A stretch of 64,000 nucleotides of DNA from Nordella sp. HKS 07 (GCF_011046735.1 NZ_CP049258.1:2870001-2934000), one strand, 5' to 3'. Positions 53,535 to 62,527 are shown, counted from the first letter of the stretch. The notes: generated by a model not told the origin, from the letters alone. Made by a program: numbers and translations.

Positions 53535-54518
53535 ATGAATCCAGTTCCGAAATTCCTGTCCGGCCTCGCCGCGGCGGGGCTTATGCTCAGCCTGGCCACG
53601 GCCGCAGCGGCCGCGGAGAAGGTTCGCGTCGCGCTTGGCGATGTCGTCTCGGTCGAGACGCTCGCCTTCGTGGTGGCGCTGGAGCGCGCCAAGGACCGCG
53701 GCGTCGATTATGAGCTCACCTCCTTCGCCAAGGAGGAACTCGCCATCCAGTCGATGATCAACGGCCAGTCCGATCTCGGCGTCGGCACGCCCTATGCGGT
53801 CATCCAGAAATCGAAGCTGCCGCTCAAGAACATCTATCAGATGTCGCGCCTCGTCTTCTTTCCGGTGGCCTCCAAGGAATACAAGACCTGGAAGGACATG
53901 AACGGCCAGCCGATAACTTTCCACGCCCGCGGCACCGGGACCGAGGCCATCGGCAATATCATCGCCAAGCGCGAGGGCATCGAGTTCGGCGATCGCAGCT
54001 ATGTGCCGGGTTCGGAAAACCGCATCATCGCCATGATGAACGGACAGATCAAGGCGACGGTCGTCGATCTCGCCAACAAGAACATGCTCATGGAGAAGGC
54101 CGGCGACCGCTTCCATGTACTGCCCGGCCTCGATGAGCCGGCCAGCGACGAGCTCGTCTTCGCCAGCGACGCCTGGCTCAAGGACAATCGCGAGACGGCG
54201 AATATCGTGGTCGAGGAACTGCAAAAGCTGTGGCGCGAGATGAAGGCCGATCCGACCATCATCGAGACCGAGCGCGCCAAGCGCAATCTGCTCGCCGACC
54301 AGCCGAAGGAAGTGATCGCCGAGGTCGTGCCCTTCTACACCGAGGCGACCAAGGAAGGCGTCTATGCGCCGCTCGAGACGCCGGAAGACGTCGCCAAAGT
54401 CGATTTCCTCTTCTACACCGAAGCCGGAATGATGACCGGACCGGCGGAAACGCTGAAAGTGGAGGAGTTCTGGGATTTGGGCCCTCTCGACGCCGCCAAG
54501 AAGGCGTTGGGCGGTTGA
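53535..54518 (+). CDS. ABC transporter substrate-binding protein, NMT1/THI5-like
   Basis: The 327-residue periplasmic protein has a signal peptide (FLSGLAAAGLMLSLATAAAAAE, cleavage near residue 27) and the type 2 binding-protein fold of the nitrate/sulfonate/taurine/thiamine-precursor group: VRVALGDVVSVETLAFVVALERA, AIQSMINGQSDLGVGTPYA, ITFHARGTGTEAIGNIIAKREG. The substrate cannot be read from the sequence. GGGAGGA at 53523-53529 fixes ATG 53535. It starts the operon binding protein-permease-ATPase-permease-FAH enzyme. Confidence 0.9.
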   Translation: MNPVPKFLSGLAAAGLMLSLATAAAAAEKVRVALGDVVSVETLAFVVALERAKDRGVDYELTSFAKEELAIQSMINGQSDLGVGTPYAVIQKSKLPLKNIYQMSRLVFFPVASKEYKTWKDMNGQPITFHARGTGTEAIGNIIAKREGIEFGDRSYVPGSENRIIAMMNGQIKATVVDLANKNMLMEKAGDRFHVLPGLDEPASDELVFASDAWLKDNRETANIVVEELQKLWREMKADPTIIETERAKRNLLADQPKEVIAEVVPFYTEATKEGVYAPLETPEDVAKVDFLFYTEAGMMTGPAETLKVEEFWDLGPLDAAKKALGG

Positions 54519-54527
54519 CACACACCG

Positions 54528-54572
54528 TTTCCCTTCTCCCGCCCTGCGGGAGAAGGGGCAGCGATGGGTGAA
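54528..54572. repeat. Family C repeat
   Basis: CCCTTCTCCCGCCCTGCGGGAGAAGGGGCAGCGATGGGTGAAA. It lies between the binding protein gene and the first permease gene, and an in-frame ATG inside it (54568) would give a longer but unlikely permease start. Confidence 0.65.
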
Positions 54573-54612
54573 ACTTCCCGAAAGGGGAGAGAGAAGAGAT
54601 GCACGGACCGTC

Positions 54613-55425
54613 ATGACCTTTATCGCCGCGACAAAACTCGCCGCCCGACAGGAGCCCCGCTGGCGAGATCTCCTCGGCCATCCGGCGACATTGTGGCTCC
54701 TCTCGGCGATGATCGTCTTCGGCGCCTGGGAGATCGCCGGGCGCTGGCCGATCAGCCCCGCCTTTCCGCCCTTCTCAGACACGATGGCAGCGCTCGCCGG
54801 GCTCATCGCCGACGGCTCGCTCGCCAAGGCTTTGCTCATCACCCTGGAGCCTCTGGCCATCGGCCTCATCGCATCGGTCCTCGTCGGCGTCGGCCTCGGC
54901 GTGCTGATGGGCCTCAACCGCCTGGCCGAATGGCTCTGCTCGCCGGTCTTCGTCATCGCGCAATCGGCACCGCTCGCAGCGCTCATCCCCATTCTCACCT
55001 TCGCCTATGGCATCGGCCTGACCGCCAAAGTTCTGACCGTCTGCATCATGGCGATGCCGGTCATCGTGCTCAATTCGCTCAACGCCGTGCGCCATACGCC
55101 GGAGAGCCTCATCGACATGGGACATGCCTTCCTCGCCTCGCGGCGCCAGATGGTTCTCAAGATCATCCTGCCGGCGGCGAGCCTGATGATTTTCGCCGGC
55201 CTCCGGCTCGGCTGTGCCGCGGGCTTCATCGGCGTGGTGCTCGCTGAGCTCCTCATCACGCCGACCGGCATCGGCGACATCATCACCTACAACCAGTCGG
55301 TCGCCGAATATGAGAAGATGTATGCCGCGATCTTCGCCATCATCGCTCTGTCGGTGCTGTTCATCTCCTTGCTCGAGATCGTCGAGACCACTCTCTTCCG
55401 CCCCGAAAAGCGAGCCCAATCATGA
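54613..55425 (+). CDS. ABC transporter permease 1
   Basis: This is an inner-membrane permease of the SsuC/TauC type, 270 residues from ATG 54613. Six helices are visible (LWLLSAMIVFGAWEIAGRW, PLAIGLIASVLVGVGLGVLMG, PVFVIAQSAPLAALIPILTFAYG and later ones). The cytoplasmic EAA-like loop is LIDMGHAFLASRRQMVLKIILPAASLMIFAG. An upstream ATG (54568) lies in the family C repeat and would add 15 non-conserved residues. The stop overlaps the ATPase start (ATGA). Confidence 0.88.
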   Translation: MTFIAATKLAARQEPRWRDLLGHPATLWLLSAMIVFGAWEIAGRWPISPAFPPFSDTMAALAGLIADGSLAKALLITLEPLAIGLIASVLVGVGLGVLMGLNRLAEWLCSPVFVIAQSAPLAALIPILTFAYGIGLTAKVLTVCIMAMPVIVLNSLNAVRHTPESLIDMGHAFLASRRQMVLKIILPAASLMIFAGLRLGCAAGFIGVVLAELLITPTGIGDIITYNQSVAEYEKMYAAIFAIIALSVLFISLLEIVETTLFRPEKRAQS

Positions 55426-56216
55426 GCGCCACCGTCGCCCGCAAAACCGCTATCGCGCCACGGCCCATCGTCGAGGTGAGGGGCGTTTCAAAGGTCTATC
55501 CGGGCGGGGTCGAAGCGCTCAACGCCATCTCGGTCGATTTCCCCGAAGGCCAGCTCACCTCGCTGCTCGGGCCCTCCGGCTGCGGCAAGACCACGCTGCT
55601 CAAGATCATCGCCGGCCTCATTCCGGCGACCTCCGGCGAGGTGGTGGTCGATGGCCGGCCGGTGACGGGTCCCGGGCCCGAACGCGCTTTCGTCTTCCAG
55701 GATTTTGCCCTGATGCCCTGGGCCACCGTGATGCGCAATGTCGCCTTCGGGCTCGAGCTCAAAGGTGTCAGCCTCGGCGAACGCGAGGCGGTGGCGGAGA
55801 AATACATCGCGAGCGTGGGTCTCAAAGGTTTCGAGCGCGCCTTCCCGCATGAACTGTCGGGCGGCATGCGCCAGCGCGTCGGCCTTGCCCGCGCGCTTGC
55901 CGTCAACGCCAAGGTGCTTCTCATGGACGAGCCCTTCTCGGCGGTCGACGAGCAGACGCGGCGCAAGTTCCAGGAGGATCTGCTCGAGCTCATCGCGCGC
56001 GAACGCAAGACCTTCCTGTTCGTGACCCATTCGATCGAGGAGGCGGTTTATGTCTCGGACCGCATCGTGATTCTGTCGCGGCGCCCGAGCCAGGTGTCCG
56101 CCATCATCGAACCCGAGATCGGACGCGGCGGCGATCCCGACCAGATCCGCCGCGATTCCGCCTATCTCGATACGGTGGAGTCGATCTGGCAAAGCCTCAA
56201 GCGCTATCTCGATTGA
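55422..56216 (+). CDS. ABC transporter ATP-binding protein
   Basis: This is a 264-residue ATPase of the nitrate/sulfonate/taurine import type. Walker A is LLGPSGCGKTTLLKIIAGL, the Q-loop FVFQDFALMPW, the signature HELSGGMRQRVGLARALA, Walker B VLLMDEPFSAVDEQTRR and the H-loop FVTHSIEEAVYVSDR. It overlaps permease 1 by four bases and is followed by permease 2 after 10 bases. Confidence 0.95.
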   Translation: MSATVARKTAIAPRPIVEVRGVSKVYPGGVEALNAISVDFPEGQLTSLLGPSGCGKTTLLKIIAGLIPATSGEVVVDGRPVTGPGPERAFVFQDFALMPWATVMRNVAFGLELKGVSLGEREAVAEKYIASVGLKGFERAFPHELSGGMRQRVGLARALAVNAKVLLMDEPFSAVDEQTRRKFQEDLLELIARERKTFLFVTHSIEEAVYVSDRIVILSRRPSQVSAIIEPEIGRGGDPDQIRRDSAYLDTVESIWQSLKRYLD

Positions 56217-56226
56217 GGAGGCGGAC

Positions 56227-56982
56227 ATGACCATCGGCAAGTTCCGCCTCCCCATGGCAACGTCGCTCCTCATCTGGGCGCTGCTCTGGGAGATCGTCGG
56301 CCGCACGGGTGCCAGTTTCGTCATCCCGCCTTTGTCGAACATCTTCGCGCGCATCGTGGAGATCGTGCCGACCCCGTTCTTCGGCGAGGCGCTGTGGATC
56401 ACCGGCAAGGCCTTCATCATCGGCAATCTCATCGCCATTCTCATCGGCATACCGTTGGGCGTGCTGATGGGCCGGTCGCAGATCGCCGACCGTATCCTGC
56501 TGCCCTGGGTCAATCTGTTTCTCTCGGCACCGCTGTCGGCGCTCGTGCCGGTCATCATGGTGATCTTCGGCGCCGGACAAACCACGATCATTCTCACCGT
56601 CGTGCTCTTCGCCATCTGGATCATCGTGCTCGACGCCCGCGCCGGGGTGCGCAACATCACGCCCTCGCTCGTCGAAATGGCCTGGAGCTTCGGCGCCACG
56701 CGCTGGCAGGCCTTCACCAAGATTTTTGTCTGGGCGGGACTGCCGGAAATCCTGTCGGGCGTGAGATTAGGCCTCATCCGCGCCGTGAAAGGCGTCGTGA
56801 TCGGGCAGATGCTGGTGTCGATCGTCGGCTTCGGCAGACTGTTCGAGCTCTATTCGTCGCGCTTCCTGATGGAGCACTTCTGGGCACTGCTCTTCGTACT
56901 CTTCGCCTTCGCCTTCACCATCAACGAGGTGCTGGCGTGGCTCGAGCGGCGCGTCGACTATTTCGCCTCATCGCGCAACTGA
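56227..56982 (+). CDS. ABC transporter permease 2
   Basis: This is a second permease of the same family, 251 residues, with six helices and the EAA-like loop LVEMAWSFGATRWQAFTKIFVWAGLPEILSG. It starts 10 bases after the ATPase stop; GAGGAGG at 56216-56222 is a good ribosome site. Two different permeases around one ATPase suggest a heterodimeric channel, whereas most members of this transporter group use one permease gene. Confidence 0.9.
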   Translation: MTIGKFRLPMATSLLIWALLWEIVGRTGASFVIPPLSNIFARIVEIVPTPFFGEALWITGKAFIIGNLIAILIGIPLGVLMGRSQIADRILLPWVNLFLSAPLSALVPVIMVIFGAGQTTIILTVVLFAIWIIVLDARAGVRNITPSLVEMAWSFGATRWQAFTKIFVWAGLPEILSGVRLGLIRAVKGVVIGQMLVSIVGFGRLFELYSSRFLMEHFWALLFVLFAFAFTINEVLAWLERRVDYFASSRN

Positions 56983-57012
56983 AACCATCGGTCCAACAAG
57001 GAGCAGATTTCA

Positions 57013-57696
57013 ATGGACTTCGTCATCGCCCAGCCGCAGCAGGCCAGCCTCAAGATCAAGGGGTCGAAGGCGGCATTTCCGGTGCACCGCATCTATTGCG
57101 TCGGGCGCAACTATGCCGCGCATGCGATCGAGATGGGCGGCGATCCCAATCGCGACGCGCCTTTCTTCTTCCAGAAGAATCCGGACAATCTGGTTCTGGA
57201 CGGGACGTTCCCCTATCCCCCCGCCTCGAACGACGTGCATCATGAGATCGAGCTGGTGGTGGCGCTGAAGGCGGGCGGCAAGGACATTCCGCTCAGCGCC
57301 GCGCTCGACTGCGTCTATGGCTATGGCGTCGGGCTCGACATGACGCGCCGCGATCTGCAGGGCAAGGCGAAGGATGCCGGCAGGCCTTGGGAAGTGGGCA
57401 AGGCCTTCGAATCCTCCGCTCCCGCCTCGGCGCTGGTGCCGGCGGCCGAGATCGGCCACCCCGCGGCCGGCGCGATCTGGCTCGATGTCAATGGCGAGCG
57501 CCGGCAGACCGGCGATCTCAACCAGATGATCTGGAAGGTGCCGGAAATGATCAGCTACCTGTCTGGCCTGTTCGTGTTGCAGCCGGGCGACGTCATCTTC
57601 TCCGGAACTCCCTCCGGCGTCGGACCGGTCAAGCGTGGCGACAAGCTGCTCGGCCATATCGACGGCATCGGCGATCTGGCGGTCAGCGTCGTGTGA
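57013..57696 (+). CDS. Fumarylacetoacetate-hydrolase-family enzyme
   Basis: The 227-residue protein has the FAH C-terminal fold: VHRIYCVGRNYAAHAIEMG, FFFQKNPDNLV, the metal-binding glutamates in DVHHEIELVVALKAGGK, then YGYGVGLDMTRRDLQ and VIFSGTPSGVGPVKRGD. Members cleave C-C bonds in acylpyruvates or fumarylpyruvate, or decarboxylate. The N-terminal layout is closest to fumaryl/acylpyruvate hydrolases (inference). It follows permease 2 by 30 bases with AAGGAG as ribosome site, so the transported compound may be degraded through a keto acid. Confidence 0.88.
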   Translation: MDFVIAQPQQASLKIKGSKAAFPVHRIYCVGRNYAAHAIEMGGDPNRDAPFFFQKNPDNLVLDGTFPYPPASNDVHHEIELVVALKAGGKDIPLSAALDCVYGYGVGLDMTRRDLQGKAKDAGRPWEVGKAFESSAPASALVPAAEIGHPAAGAIWLDVNGERRQTGDLNQMIWKVPEMISYLSGLFVLQPGDVIFSGTPSGVGPVKRGDKLLGHIDGIGDLAVSVV

Positions 57697-57710
57697 TTGC
57701 CTTACCTCTT

Positions 57711-57747
57711 TTCCCTTCTCCCGCAAGCGGGAGAAGGGGAATGAAGG
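57711..57747. repeat. Family C repeat
   Basis: CCCTTCTCCCGC-AA-GCGGGAGAAGGGGAATGAAGG, between two convergent genes, where it could stop transcription from both sides. Confidence 0.7.
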
Positions 57748-57756
57748 TGATGGGGC

Positions 57757-58677
57757 TCAGCTCCGCGAATAGATCAGTGCCGCGGCGGCGAGGTCTTCCA
57801 GCGCGGTGCCGCAGGATTTGAAGAGCGTGATCTCCTCGCGGTTGCGCCGGCCGCCGGTCTTGCCGCGACAGAGGCCGAAGAGATCGCCCTGGATATTTTC
57901 CATGCGGAATTTGCCTTCGGCCTCAGCCTGCAGGAGGTCGCCCGCCTCAGCCTCGGCGCCTTCGCGCGTGTCGACATAGACGCGCGCTTTGGCGATCGTC
58001 TCGCCGTCGGTCTCACGCATGGTCGGCTTGAAGGCGCCGGCGAGGTCGATATGGGTGCCGGGCTTGAGCCACTGGCCGCGCAGGATCGGTTGGGTCGAGG
58101 TGGTGGCGCAGGAGATGATGTCGGCCTTGCCCGTCGCCTGTTCGAGATCGCGGACGATCTCGATGGCGAAGCCGTCGCGGGCGAGATCGCCGGCGAGCGC
58201 CTCCGCCTTGGCGGGGGTGCGGTTATAAAGCAGAACGGTCTTGATCGGGCGCACCGCGGCATGGGCGCGCACGAAATGCGGGGCGAGCGCGCCGGTGCCG
58301 ACCATCAACAGGGTCTCCGCGTCCTGGCGGGCGAGATAATCGGCCGCGAGCGCCCCGGCACAGGCGGTGCGCCGCCGCGTTAGTTCGGTGCCGTCCATCA
58401 TGGCGACCGGAGCGCCGGTGCGGTTGTCGATCAGGAGATAGCTGCCCGTGACGGTGGGAAGTCCGAGCGCCGGGTTGTCGGTCTTGACGACCACCGTTTT
58501 GATGCCGGTGAAAGCTTGCGACCAGGCCGGCATGAGAAGCAGCGTGGCGACCGGCGAGGTGTCATGATGATGGCGCGTCGGAGTCGCGATATCCTCGCGG
58601 AAGCCCTGGCGCAGGGCTTCGACGATATCGCGATAGGAGGCGGCTTCGGCGAGTTGGTCGGCGGAGATGATTTTCAT
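57757..58677 (-). CDS. Ornithine cyclodeaminase/mu-crystallin family protein
   Basis: The 306-residue protein begins [21 protein letters not shown] and shows TPTRHHHDTSPVATLLLMPAW, VVKTDNPALGLPTVTGSYLL, TGAPVAMMDGTELTRRRTACAGALAA and the nucleotide-binding loop LLMVGTGALAPHFVRAHAAV. This family includes ornithine cyclodeaminase, alanine dehydrogenase and 1-pyrroline/1-piperideine-2-carboxylate reductases; the choice is not possible by eye. The start is ATG 58677, which overlaps the lapA stop (ATGA), so it is translated from the lapA-ihfB transcript and converges with the FAH gene. Confidence 0.88.
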   Translation of the reverse strand: MKIISADQLAEAASYRDIVEALRQGFREDIATPTRHHHDTSPVATLLLMPAWSQAFTGIKTVVVKTDNPALGLPTVTGSYLLIDNRTGAPVAMMDGTELTRRRTACAGALAADYLARQDAETLLMVGTGALAPHFVRAHAAVRPIKTVLLYNRTPAKAEALAGDLARDGFAIEIVRDLEQATGKADIISCATTSTQPILRGQWLKPGTHIDLAGAFKPTMRETDGETIAKARVYVDTREGAEAEAGDLLQAEAEGKFRMENIQGDLFGLCRGKTGGRRNREEITLFKSCGTALEDLAAAALIYSRS

Positions 58678-59012
58678 GGAGCGGGAGGCGGGGCGTTGAG
58701 AAGTTCCGGGTGTTCGCGCTTGAAGCGTTGCGCTTCGTCCTGGGCACGCTGGAGGTCTATGCGCGCCTGACGCGCGGCGCGACGCCATTTGGCTTGCGCG
58801 AACCAGCAGGCGATCCATCCGGCGATCAAGCCGAAGAAAATGCCGGCGAAGAACAGCGCCCAGAGCGGCATGAACATCGTGGCCAGGGGCGCAGCCCGCG
58901 AGAAGGGATCGAAGGAGACTTCGATCCATTGCCGATTGGCCACGCAGAAGGCGATGACGATGATGACGATCGGCAGTCCGATCGCCCAGTTGATGGCCCG
59001 GCGGAAAGTCAC
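58674..59012 (-). CDS. lapA: LapA-domain membrane protein (lipopolysaccharide assembly protein A type)
   Basis: The 112-residue protein has two transmembrane helices ([20 protein letters not shown], about 7-26, and [20 protein letters not shown], about 50-70) with [12 protein letters not shown] between them, the DUF1049/LapA pattern. A charged coiled segment rich in Arg and Gln and a Pro-rich tail follow. Its start overlaps the ihfB stop by four bases. In related genomes ihfB-lapA-trpF is a common order; here the ABC/GntR insert separates lapA from trpF. Confidence 0.88.
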   Translation of the reverse strand: MTFRRAINWAIGLPIVIIVIAFCVANRQWIEVSFDPFSRAAPLATMFMPLWALFFAGIFFGLIAGWIACWFAQAKWRRAARQARIDLQRAQDEAQRFKREHPELLNAPPPAP

Positions 59013-59296
59013 GGCTCGGTTCGGTTGAGCTGCTCGCGCAATTCCTTGCCGGTCTTGAAGAAGGGCACGTGCTTCGGCTCGACCGTCACCGGCTCGCCGG
59101 TGCGCGGATTGCGGCCCTGCCGGCCTTGTCGCGATTTGACCGAAAAGGCGCCGAAACCGCGCAGCTCCACCCGGTCGCCGCCTTTCATGGCATTGATGAT
59201 CTGGTCGAAGATCGTATTGATGATGCGCTCCACATCCCGGTGATAGAGATGCGGGTTCTTTTCGGCGATCTTCTGGATCAGTTCGGATTTGATCAT
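59009..59296 (-). CDS. ihfB: Integration host factor subunit beta
   Basis: This is a DNA-bending protein that pairs with IhfA. The 95-residue HU/IHF-fold protein starts [20 protein letters not shown] and has [21 protein letters not shown] and [21 protein letters not shown], with the proline-tipped DNA-intercalating arm. It follows sppA by 21 bases and overlaps lapA by four. Confidence 0.96.
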   Translation of the reverse strand: MIKSELIQKIAEKNPHLYHRDVERIINTIFDQIINAMKGGDRVELRGFGAFSVKSRQGRQGRNPRTGEPVTVEPKHVPFFKTGKELREQLNRTEP

Positions 59297-59317
59297 GTTA
59301 CTCCCCTCTCGCCCCCT

Positions 59318-60268
59318 TTATTGCAGAGAAGGGTGCCAAACCGAAACGAGACCGTCAAGTTTCTGTAATTGCGCCTGTTCGGCAAGGTCCGGCAGCCCCA
59401 GCGCCTTGAGGGCCCCTGAGGTGATCTTGAGGCCCAGGCCGAACAGCCCCTTGTCCTCGGCCGGCACCGCCCAATCCTTTACCTCTATGCCGTCGGGGAG
59501 CTTCTTTTCCTTCTTGATCCAGTCGACCGCCTTTTCCTCGCCGCCCAGCTCGTCGATGAGCTTTTCGGCCACCGCCTGGCGGCCGGTATAGACGCGGCCG
59601 TCGGAGAGGATCTTGACCTTGTCGAGGGGCAGCTTGCGGCGCTCGGCGACGAGGCCGGTGAACCAGGTGAAGCTGTCCTGCACCATCAGATTGGAGACCT
59701 CGCGGGCTTTCTCGGAAAGCGGCTTGAAGGGCGAGGGCTCGGCCTTGAGATCGCCCGACTTGATTTCCTGCATCTGGACACCGATCGTCTCGAGCAGCTT
59801 CGAGACTTCCGCCCATTGGAAGATCACGCCGATGGAACCGGTGATGGTGTTGCCGCGCGCGACGATATGGTCGGCGGCGATGGCGGTGATATAGCCGCCC
59901 GAGGCCGCGACCGTGTCCATGACCGCGGCCACCGGCTTGTCCTTGGCGATCTTGCGGACCGACTCGTAAATGGCTTCAGAGCCCGCGGTGGTGCCGCCGG
60001 GGCTGTCGATACGCAGGATCAGGCCCTTCACATGGTCGGCCTTGGCGATCTCGTCGAGAAGGTCGAGGGTGGGCTGGTCGCCGGTGATGAGGCCGGTGAC
60101 CCAGACCCGCGCGATATGATCCTTGCGCTTTTCGATATCGAAGCCGCCCGCGGCGGCGGCGAGCGCCAGCAGGGCGCCGATGAAGAGGAGCACGGACGCC
60201 ACGCGCCAGAAGGTGAGGCGGCGCTTCAGCCGCCGGCGGTCGATGATGAGTTCAGCTTCGGTCGCCAT
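59318..60268 (-). CDS. sppA: Signal peptide peptidase SppA (short form)
   Basis: This is an inner-membrane serine/lysine peptidase that degrades cleaved signal peptides. The 316-residue product is the short, single-domain form. One transmembrane helix (about 20-43, VASVLLFIGALLALAAAAGG) is followed by GLILRIDSPGGTTAGSEAIYESV and the catalytic serine in MDTVAASGGYITAIAADHIVA; the lysine lies in the intervening KDKPV region or nearby. It precedes ihfB; the four-copy family B tandem and the rpsA terminator lie upstream. Confidence 0.92.
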   Translation of the reverse strand: MATEAELIIDRRRLKRRLTFWRVASVLLFIGALLALAAAAGGFDIEKRKDHIARVWVTGLITGDQPTLDLLDEIAKADHVKGLILRIDSPGGTTAGSEAIYESVRKIAKDKPVAAVMDTVAASGGYITAIAADHIVARGNTITGSIGVIFQWAEVSKLLETIGVQMQEIKSGDLKAEPSPFKPLSEKAREVSNLMVQDSFTWFTGLVAERRKLPLDKVKILSDGRVYTGRQAVAEKLIDELGGEEKAVDWIKKEKKLPDGIEVKDWAVPAEDKGLFGLGLKITSGALKALGLPDLAEQAQLQKLDGLVSVWHPSLQ

Positions 60269-60286
60269 GGCAGGGGCCCTTTACAA

Positions 60287-60495
60287 GCATCGGTCCGAAA
60301 TATGGAGACCGGCTTTCGGACAAACCGATGCGAATATTAGAGGCATCGGTCCGAAAAGTGGAAACCGGTTTTCGGACAAACCGATGCGAAGGTTGAGGCA
60401 TCGGTCCGTAGTGGATGCCGGTTATCGGACAATTCGATGCGAGAATTAAGGCATCGGGCCGAGAATTAGGGGCCGGCACTCGGATGACCCGACAC
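60287..60495. repeat. Four tandem copies of the family B palindromic repeat
   Basis: Units start at 60287, 60343, 60398 and 60451, with periods of 56, 55 and 53 bases. Each unit has the form GCATCGGTCCG...GTGGAAACCGG...CGGACAAACCGATGC and is itself an inverted repeat. Unit 2 is the best conserved; unit 4 is diverged and has lost the perfect right end. The array fills the space between the rpsA terminator and the sppA start, so it may lie in the sppA leader. Confidence 0.85.
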
Positions 60496-60497
60496 TA

Positions 60498-60531
60498 CAG
60501 GAAAGTGGGGCCGGGCGTTGTCGCCCGGCCC
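60498..60531 (-). terminator. Rho-independent terminator of rpsA
   Basis: On the minus strand GGGCCGGGCG and CGCCCGGCCC form a perfect 10-bp stem around a four-base loop (60508-60531), followed by CACTTTCC. It lies just after the rpsA stop. Confidence 0.6.
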
Positions 60532-60539
60532 GGTTATCG

Positions 60540-62258
60540 TCAGTCCTTCGACTCGGCATCCTTCTTCGCCTTGTTGAGCGCGGCGCCGAGGATGTCGCCG
60601 AGGGAAGCGCCCGAGTCGGAGGAGCCATACTGCGCCACCGCCGCCTTTTCATCGGCGATTTCAAGCGCCTTGATGGAGACGGAGATGCGACGGCTCTTGG
60701 TGTCGATCTGGGTGACCTTGGCGTCGACCTTCTCGCCGACCGCGAAGCGCTCGGGGCGCTGCTCGGAACGGTCGCGGGCCAGATCGGCGCGCTTGATATA
60801 GGCGGTGATCTCGGAACCGGTGATCTTCACATGCAGACCGTTTTCCTCGACGGCGGTGACTTCGCAGGTGACCGTGTCGCCCTTCTTGATGCCGCCCAGG
60901 GTTTCGAGCGGATCGCCCGAGACCTGCTTGATGCCGAGCGAGATGCGCTCCTTCTCGATATCGACGTCGAGAACCTGGGCGCGCACGTGATCGCCCTTCT
61001 TGTACTCCTTGATCGCGTCTTCGCCGGAGCGCTTCCAGTCGAGATCGGAGAGATGCACCATGCCGTCGACATCGCCGTCGAGACCGACGAAGAGGCCGAA
61101 TTCGGTGATGTTCTTGATCTCGCCTTCGACGGTCGAGCCGGCCGGATGCTTGTCGGAGAAGCTCTCCCACGGATTCTGCTGGACCTGCTTGAGGCCGAGC
61201 GAGATGCGCCGCTTGGCCGGATCGACTTCCAGCACCTGCACCTGGATCTCTTCCGAGGTGGAGAGGATCTTGCCGGGATGGACGTTCTTCTTGGTCCAGC
61301 TCATCTCCGAGACGTGCACGAGGCCTTCGATGCCGTCTTCCAACTCGACGAACGCGCCGTAATCGGTGATGTTGGTGACGCGGCCCTTGACCTTGGCGCC
61401 GATCGGGTACTTGGCGGCGACGCCCTCCCACGGATCCTTGTCGAGCTGCTTCATGCCGAGCGAGATGCGCTGCGTCTCCGGATTGATGCGGATGATCTGC
61501 ACCTTCACCGTCTGGCCGACCGACAGGACGTCGGAGGGATGGTTGACGCGCTTCCAGGCGATGTCGGTGACGTGGAGCAGGCCGTCAATGCCGCCCAGAT
61601 CGACGAACGCGCCGTAGTCGGTGATGTTCTTGACCACGCCGTCGACCACCTGGCCTTCGGTGAGGTTCTGCACCAGCTCCGAACGCTGCTCGGCGCGGGT
61701 CTCTTCCATGATGGCGCGACGCGAGACGACGATATTGCCGCGGCGACGGTCCATCTTCAGGATCTGGAAGGGCTGCGTGACATTCATCAGCGCGCCCACA
61801 TCGCGGATCGGACGGATATCGACCTGGCTGCCGGGAAGGAAGGCCACCGCACCGCCGAGATCGACGGTGAAGCCGCCCTTGACGCGGCCGAAGATCACGC
61901 CGTCGACGCGCTCGTTATTGGCCGAGGACTGTTCGAGCCGGGTCCAGGCTTCTTCGCGGCGGGCCTTGTCGCGCGACAGGACGGCTTCGCCGAGCGCGTT
62001 CTCGATGCGCTCGAGATAGACTTCGACCTCATCGCCGACCTTGAGGGTCCCGTCCTTGCCGGGCTGCGAGAATTCCTTGAGCGCGATGCGGCCTTCGGTC
62101 TTGAGGCCGACATCGATGATCGCGAAGTCGTTCTCGACGGCGACCACGCGGCCCTTAACGACGGAGCCTTCCGCGGAGGTCTGGGTGCCGAAGGATTCGG
62201 CGAGCAGGGCTTCGAAGTCGGCGCGGGTCGGATTGAGAGATTCGGCAGCTTTTGCCAT
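60540..62258 (-). CDS. rpsA: 30S ribosomal protein S1
   Basis: This is an RNA-binding ribosomal protein needed to load structured mRNAs. The 572-residue product has six S1 repeats. Repeats 3 to 5 are the clearest, each with [19 protein letters not shown] text ([60 protein letters not shown]) and [10 protein letters not shown]-type ends. The C-terminus is short and charged. It has a probable own promoter and a leader of about 230 bases. Confidence 0.97.
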   Translation of the reverse strand: MAKAAESLNPTRADFEALLAESFGTQTSAEGSVVKGRVVAVENDFAIIDVGLKTEGRIALKEFSQPGKDGTLKVGDEVEVYLERIENALGEAVLSRDKARREEAWTRLEQSSANNERVDGVIFGRVKGGFTVDLGGAVAFLPGSQVDIRPIRDVGALMNVTQPFQILKMDRRRGNIVVSRRAIMEETRAEQRSELVQNLTEGQVVDGVVKNITDYGAFVDLGGIDGLLHVTDIAWKRVNHPSDVLSVGQTVKVQIIRINPETQRISLGMKQLDKDPWEGVAAKYPIGAKVKGRVTNITDYGAFVELEDGIEGLVHVSEMSWTKKNVHPGKILSTSEEIQVQVLEVDPAKRRISLGLKQVQQNPWESFSDKHPAGSTVEGEIKNITEFGLFVGLDGDVDGMVHLSDLDWKRSGEDAIKEYKKGDHVRAQVLDVDIEKERISLGIKQVSGDPLETLGGIKKGDTVTCEVTAVEENGLHVKITGSEITAYIKRADLARDRSEQRPERFAVGEKVDAKVTQIDTKSRRISVSIKALEIADEKAAVAQYGSSDSGASLGDILGAALNKAKKDAESKD

Positions 62259-62499
62259 GTGTTTTCGGTTTCCTGAGTAATCGAGGCTGGCCCACGGCTA
62301 TATCCGCAGGACCTCCCGCAAGGCGCCGTCACCAAAATAGGTGCCAGGCGGGCAAACCACGTCATTTCCGGCACACAGGGCCAACCAGGCTTTGAGCTCG
62401 AGTATGGTCCGGAAACAGTTGAGGGCGCACCCGGTTCCAGTTCAACCGAAGGCGCCCCGTGAACGCGCCCGTACGCGCGGGCGGCCTGGAATGCGGGTC

Positions 62500-62527
62500 C
62501 TATAGCGAAAGCAGGGGCTTGCGGCAA
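62500..62527 (-). promoter_or_regulatory. Probable rpsA promoter
   Basis: On the minus strand TTGCCG (62527-62522) and CTATAG (62505-62500) are 16 bases apart. This would give a leader of roughly 230-235 bases before the rpsA start. Confidence 0.45.

Noticed and set aside
54568-54612. Upstream start of ABC permease 1.
   Set aside because: The ATG lies in a family C repeat and would add a charged, non-conserved N-terminus; ATG 54613 fits the family.
60287-60495. Possible CRISPR array, because units repeat at about 55-bp spacing.
   Set aside because: The units are head-to-tail near-identical palindromes without unique spacers, and no cas genes are present.
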